Below, piece after piece: positions 58,979 to 64,000 of a DNA stretch of 64,000 nt (positions are counted from its first letter, which is position 1; each line of letters opens with the position of its first letter). The position numbers and the translations under genes are program-made. The notes below the pieces were generated by a model that had not been told where the DNA came from, did not search any database, and was given only the letters and a program-made list of their open reading frames with translations. The DNA is from Paratinospora sagittata. Taxonomy: Eukaryota; Streptophyta; Magnoliopsida; Ranunculales; Menispermaceae. Where the stretch lies: assembly GCA_035771175.1 (NCBI GenBank), contig CM069590.1, positions 60,675,997 to 60,739,996 of the forward strand. The letters are read 5' to 3'.

Positions 58979-61900
58979 TATCAAAAACTTCAAAAAAAAA
59001 AAAAAAAAGAATAACAAAACAATTTCTTGTTTCTCTATCTCCTATCTTTCCTTTCTTTCTTCTTGTAGCTCAGGCTTGCAGTACTGAGCTGAGCTTCTTC
59101 TTCCACTCTTTTATAGATGAGAGTTTCCTAAAATGTCTTCTAATTTCTTTCAAATTTACTGACACTTGCCCTTTTCAATTGTGAGTGAAGGAAACTTCCT
59201 AGAAAATTCTCTTATGATGGATGACCGTCTGAGCTTTCAAAGGGGACCATGTAACGTGAAAATTAGGAACTTGTTGGGGGCTGAGGGCCACAGTGTTGTT
59301 TAGTAGTCTTCTATATATGATGGGAAGTGTCACTAAAGATCAATACAGTAACAATGATATAGTTCTACCATTGTAGCAAGGATATACAAAAGCTATATAA
59401 TAAATATGTGAAATCAGGTATATATGTATCTTAATATTGAAATTTGAATTGTTACACATATTGACATCTCTAATAGAAATTGATTTGATATGTAGTGTAA
59501 TTTTGCAGCAACGACCTTTTCTTTGTTAGGGGTCGGGACTTAGGACTTCATGTGAAAAAAAAAATGTTTAAATTGTTAGAATTGTATAGATTAAAATAAT
59601 AGTCTCACATTGAATGTTGACAAGTTTATCTAGCTTGTAGAATATAAATTGAGATCTCATTCTTATCGGTTTTGACGCATCTTAAAGTAAAACTTCACAC
59701 CTAAACTTAAAAGTGATTAAGTTAATGACAATATTAGTACCCAACATAATTTTCATAAGGCTGTCTATTATATTTGTCTACATGAGTTATTTACAAAGAA
59801 AACAAAATATCAATCTCCCTTTTAGTTGGATAGTTGCTTTCCACTTGAGAAGTTTCTTTGAAGCTTCTTGTTGTTCTATTGTACTTAAAGAGGACAGACC
59901 CTGCAGAGGCATATTAGAGAACTTATGGCCCTGGAAAATGTTGTTTTTTCTTCCTATGTTTCTTTGCTTTAATAAGTAATACGTATGTTTCAAATCCACT
60001 TAGACCTACTTTGATTTGACTAAATAAAGTTTAGCCTGCCCATCCTCCCTCCACACCCTTCTTTCATCTTCTTATGATTGATGCTTATATTTTATTGTTC
60101 TTGAGGGAAATTCTTGGTTTGGTCATGAATTAATAGATATGACTTCCTGTCCTTCAAATGCAACCATAGAATAAATCATTTTCTTATGATTCCCATGTAC
60201 AATGAGAGCAAGTGCAAAAGCTCATCTCACCTACTCTGGCTAAGCACTGTAACTGTTAGAAATCAGGATATATAGCAACATGTTATCTTCTCTTACAAGG
60301 AACAATAACAAATTTACATATCATAACTTAATAATTTCTTCAGAAAAGTTTCTGATATATAGGAGTGTCACTAGGCACATCAGTAGTTAATGGGCAGGGG
60401 AAATTCAGTTGAAACTCCCACTTAGGGAGAGAAGGTTAAATTTCAATCACTTTTATGTCTTGATCATTTTATGTGTATTTTTTTATGGAGACAGACATTG
60501 TGTGATTGCCAAGAGTTGTAAGTTTTATCACCTGTAACCATGTATTCCATGCATTAAAGCAAGAATTTTTCTTTATCGATTAACACTCAAAACAATGTTA
60601 AACCTGGTCTGCATCCACAAATTAGAAATATATTTTTGAACATTAGGAACAATGTACCTTATAAGTTATCACATGATGCCATTGAAAAAATAAGTAAAAT
60701 AGTTATAGTTTGTACCTTATAAACTAATTCTTTGGGTAATTAAGTTGTTTGAATAGATATAGATTAGGCAGATTGACAAGGCTAAACACTTAGTTGAGTA
60801 TCCATAGAGCCTACAAAAAAATATGTTTCAAGTAAATTTGGGAGGGAAGAAAACTAACGGTGGCTTGGCTCAGTGGTTGAATGCAAACGCACTTACCTTG
60901 AAGGGAGGGAGTTTGAATTCGAACTGTGCCATCCACCTCCATATTGGTCAACGGTGTTCAAGAGTGTTTGTGGCACCCTTAACTATGTTGACATTAGTAG
61001 CATCAAATCTGTTCTAATTGAACTTGCAGATTCCCCCTGCCCAAGCTCTTTCATACTGCAAGGCTTGAGTCATGAGCACTCTAACTTGTGGCTTGTACTC
61101 ATTGTTTGGACCTCCAAGAAGAAACGAGCAAATCATATAGTTAGGGTCCAGAAAAAAAAACCTATATTATATTATATAGACATGGATGATGGCCTATTGG
61201 GTTATTGATTGTCAAGGACTACTTAAATCTCTTGCTGCTCTATATGACTTGAATTTGGGCTCATGGTCCATTATCACAATTTAATATTGTTACTTTTTCT
61301 ACAGGCTTTGCGTATAAATATAAAAAATAAAAACAATTAAGGTTGCTTTTAATATAGGATTGAGATGTAATTTTTTATATTTAAAATTTTAAAAATATGA
61401 AAAATACGTTTGTTTCGTAAAAATTCAAAAATAATTTTTTAAAATTTATAAAAAATAAGTTATTTCTAAAAAATAATAAAAGAGTTTTCTACTTTTTGAA
61501 TTACGAACTAAACATAACCTAAAATATATGTGACGTTGCATTTGTACATTAATCAAAATTTAAATAATAAAAACATCAATAGAGTACATGATGACACATC
61601 ACATGTGTTTCAATTTTGAGCATTACCCTTGTATTTATTTTTGTTATATATAAAAACTTGAAAAGTGTGCTTTAAATGTACACTCATAAGATGAGTAGCA
61701 TGTATGGACTCATTCACGATGATTCGTAGAGTGTTTTCCTAAATCTTTCTTTCTATTGGGCTCCTTCATATATTTTTTTGTGAGGAATTAATGATGTGAT
61801 CTTCTTCCTAATCTCAAACTTTACTCACATAAGAAGTAAACCCATTTAACAGATAACTTTTTAAATACTTATAATAACCTCTTCATGGTCCTCTTAAGTA

Positions 61901-64000
61901 GTCAATGTGATATTTTTTCATAAACAGATAAAACTACCAAATTATTATATTAGGATTACATATTTATTACTCAGGAAGCTACCCACCTCAACTTGTATCC
62001 ATTTCGAACAAGGCTAGATGAGTAGTAACAGGCGTTACGCCCCCACCGACGACGTGACACTGGGGGGTTAACCTAACACCAACATCAACGTAACCAAAAC
62101 ACATTAATTTATTTATCTTATCATGATGATGTGATAGAGATATTCATAAATAATTCTTGTTTCCATGATCAAGAAATTAAATGCCAACCTCAGGTAGGTA
62201 TACGTGAATATCTTCCTCTTGTTCTTATTTTAGAATGTTCTCCTCAATTATCACGAGAATAATACATACATATATTTATATATAATTAATAATCACGATA
62301 TCTAAGTTCAGCTTTTCATTTTATTTTAATTATTTTACACTCTCTTTCTTTAAGTCAACTACGTATTAATGCTTTTAGGTCCTCTTCGAATGATCAAGAT
62401 ACGTATGATACATCTTTTATACAATTAATAATTAATATTCTTTTATAAAATAAATAAATAAATAGCCACATAGGATAATGACAGCGCTCAAAAGCCCTCT
62501 TACCTAAAATTGATCATTTTCAACGAATAAGGTGGGCAATAATTAAAATTAAATATTAAAGTTAATCAGCAAGTCATCTTGTATACTTGTTGTGTCAGAC
62601 TACTTTTCTTTACTAGGACCGACGACCCTGACATGTGAACTGAACTTACGGGCATGATGAAAAATGTCCGCTGAGAATGATGACTTATCTGTGACTTGAA
62701 AGTGAAAATTGCCGTAAGGTCAGGGACAATAGCAAGGTAAAGCTAATTCACCTTAGTCATGATCATGATATCCCCAAATGCTTGTGTATATATAAAACAA
62801 TATATATATATTTGTGATTTTGTGTGATATATAGCAATAAAAATAGATGGTGCAGTGCAGCCAACAACAAACCATTTTAATTCATTTTTCTGTGGGATGG
62901 AAAAAGAGTGATGATGACACGCGTGCTATTCAAGTGGTGGGAATGGGATTGTAACTTTTTGACGAATTATGAGTTGCACCGAATGCGTGATTACTTTGAA
63001 GGAAACGCATCAAATATCATTTATCATCCTTTTTTATTTAATTTAATATATATTTTTTAAAAAGATTGATTTTCATTTATATATATATAATTACTTGACT
63101 AATACTTATAACGATAATAATACGTACTCATAGATATCATATCATGATAGGTTTGAGATTATTTTCTCGTGATTGTTACGTACGTACGTACTATCCATTT
63201 CAATAGTGCAACAACATAACGACGGGTGTTACTACCTTACATGGCTGCACAACAAGCAACATGATATTATACAATTCACTTTCCTTTCAATCCCTCCCCC
63301 CCCAACTTCCAACATTCCTTTGCCATTTCTCTTTTCCTTTCTTCTTTTCAGAATGGCTCGTTCGTCCTTTATACACTTAACGCTTTCAACTTTTCTTCAA
63401 TTATATATCATATGATTCAAATAAATGATAATGATGATGTATAATAGTTGATGTATCATCAAGGTGCTTCAATGTTGGTATTTTAGCCTTAGTCTTATAT
63501 AATTAACCTCTTTAGAGAAATATGAGAAATCCAGATGAGAAAACCTATAAAACTGTTTCCTCACACTTTAGCAAGCACATGCGAATGGGGCCACTGCTGC
63601 CAGCTTCCACATGCACCCTCTTCACCCGTATTTAACGGGTAATTAAAGTGAACTCTCCAATCAACTCCATTCCTTCTCAATTTTGACTAGAGCGACGTTA
63701 TATATGCATTGGGCGTCAACATTATTTTTCAAAGCTGATACCTAATTTTTTTTTAATATTACGGGGACATCCTTAAAACATTTAAAGGTGCTAAGTGTCA
63801 ATATTAAAAAAATAATGTTAACACCTACCTTATATAAAATACTTTTCTTTTGATTATAACACCAAAGGAAAATATTACATCCAAAAATAATTAATGAAAT
63901 AGATTAATTTTTTTTCTTTTTTGACAAAATACAATATTAATATTTAGTTGTATAACCGGCTCTATCACCAGACAACACTCTCAAAAAAGTATTAGGCCTT
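58979..64000. other. Intergenic, right end of window
   Basis: 58979-59300 is the promoter and leader of the second glyoxalase-fold gene, with an (A)n run near 58992. A tRNA-derived SINE-like piece lies at 60855-61165. The rest is AT-rich with no recognisable gene. The frames at 60873-61208 and 63173-63415 have no supporting domain. Confidence 0.5.
60855..61165 (+). mobile_element. tRNA-derived SINE-like element
   Basis: The head GGTGGCTTGGCTCAGTGG resembles a tRNA A-box, and 'ggagtttgaattcgaac' 35 bases later resembles a B-box. A ~250-bp body ends in an A9 run near 61151-61160. No TSD was recognised. It differs from both the Au-like units and the unit of the inverted-repeat element at 15.5 kb. 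Confidence 0.5.

Noticed and set aside
60873..61208. 111-codon plus-strand frame
   Set aside because: It lies over a tRNA-headed SINE-like sequence and shows no protein motif.

Overview
The window is nuclear DNA of a dicotyledonous, probably woody, plant. The evidence is GT-AG introns, AT-rich intergenic DNA, plant-specific gene families (a PPR-DYW editing factor, plastid aldolase, an EDA2-type S28 protease, GLYI4/7-type glyoxalase-fold proteins), telo-box promoter motifs and plant retroelements (Au-type SINEs, LINE, Copia, Del/Tekay-like LTRs). The species cannot be fixed from the sequence alone.

Layout. 1-0.7 kb: an orphan promoter/5'UTR-like stretch. 1.2-1.95 kb: a 5'-truncated LINE with a perfect 16-bp target-site duplication. 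2.45-4.0 kb: a tandem array of diverged SINE-like units in which two types alternate. 4.4-9.9 kb: three minus-strand relatives of the EF-hand/TPR protein family of Arabidopsis At1g05150, namely a 204-aa EF-hand-only derivative, a pseudogene and a 569-aa form with a replaced C-terminus. 12.5-17.8 kb: a complete but non-coding Copia-type retrotransposon (TSD GTGAA) carrying an 822-bp inverted-repeat compound insertion with its own TSD (TGGTG). 17.8-20.2 kb: a Del/Tekay-like LTR in minus orientation. 22.3-24.5 kb: LTV1 (40S ribosome assembly/export), four coding exons. 25.8 kb: tRNA-Glu(CUC). 26.5-28.9 kb: the full-length 803-aa EF-hand/TPR protein. 29-34 kb: long gene-free stretch. 34.0-36.4 kb: intronless PPR-DYW gene. 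38.8-40.4 kb: plastid fructose-bisphosphate aldolase gene that keeps promoter and introns but carries at least four disabling lesions. 41.8-49.6 kb: EDA2-like S28 serine carboxypeptidase, 12 exons, with one GC-AG intron and an Au SINE (10-bp TSD) in intron 7. 51.3-52.1 and 58.0-59.0 kb: two glyoxalase-fold paralogues on the minus strand, separated by a long LTR. 59-64 kb: intergenic DNA with one SINE-like piece.

The genes are unrelated housekeeping or organelle-biogenesis genes and do not form a pathway. The most interesting local biology is the EF-hand/TPR cluster. One intact ancestor-like gene lies near three derivatives, all on one strand: a C-terminally re-tailed TPR protein, a small EF-hand protein that seems to come from the re-tailed form by loss of all TPRs, and a dead copy. 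The retroelement nesting at 12.5-20 kb and the inverted-repeat compound element are the most unusual structural features. All exon limits were placed by eye from reading frame, splice signals and family conservation.
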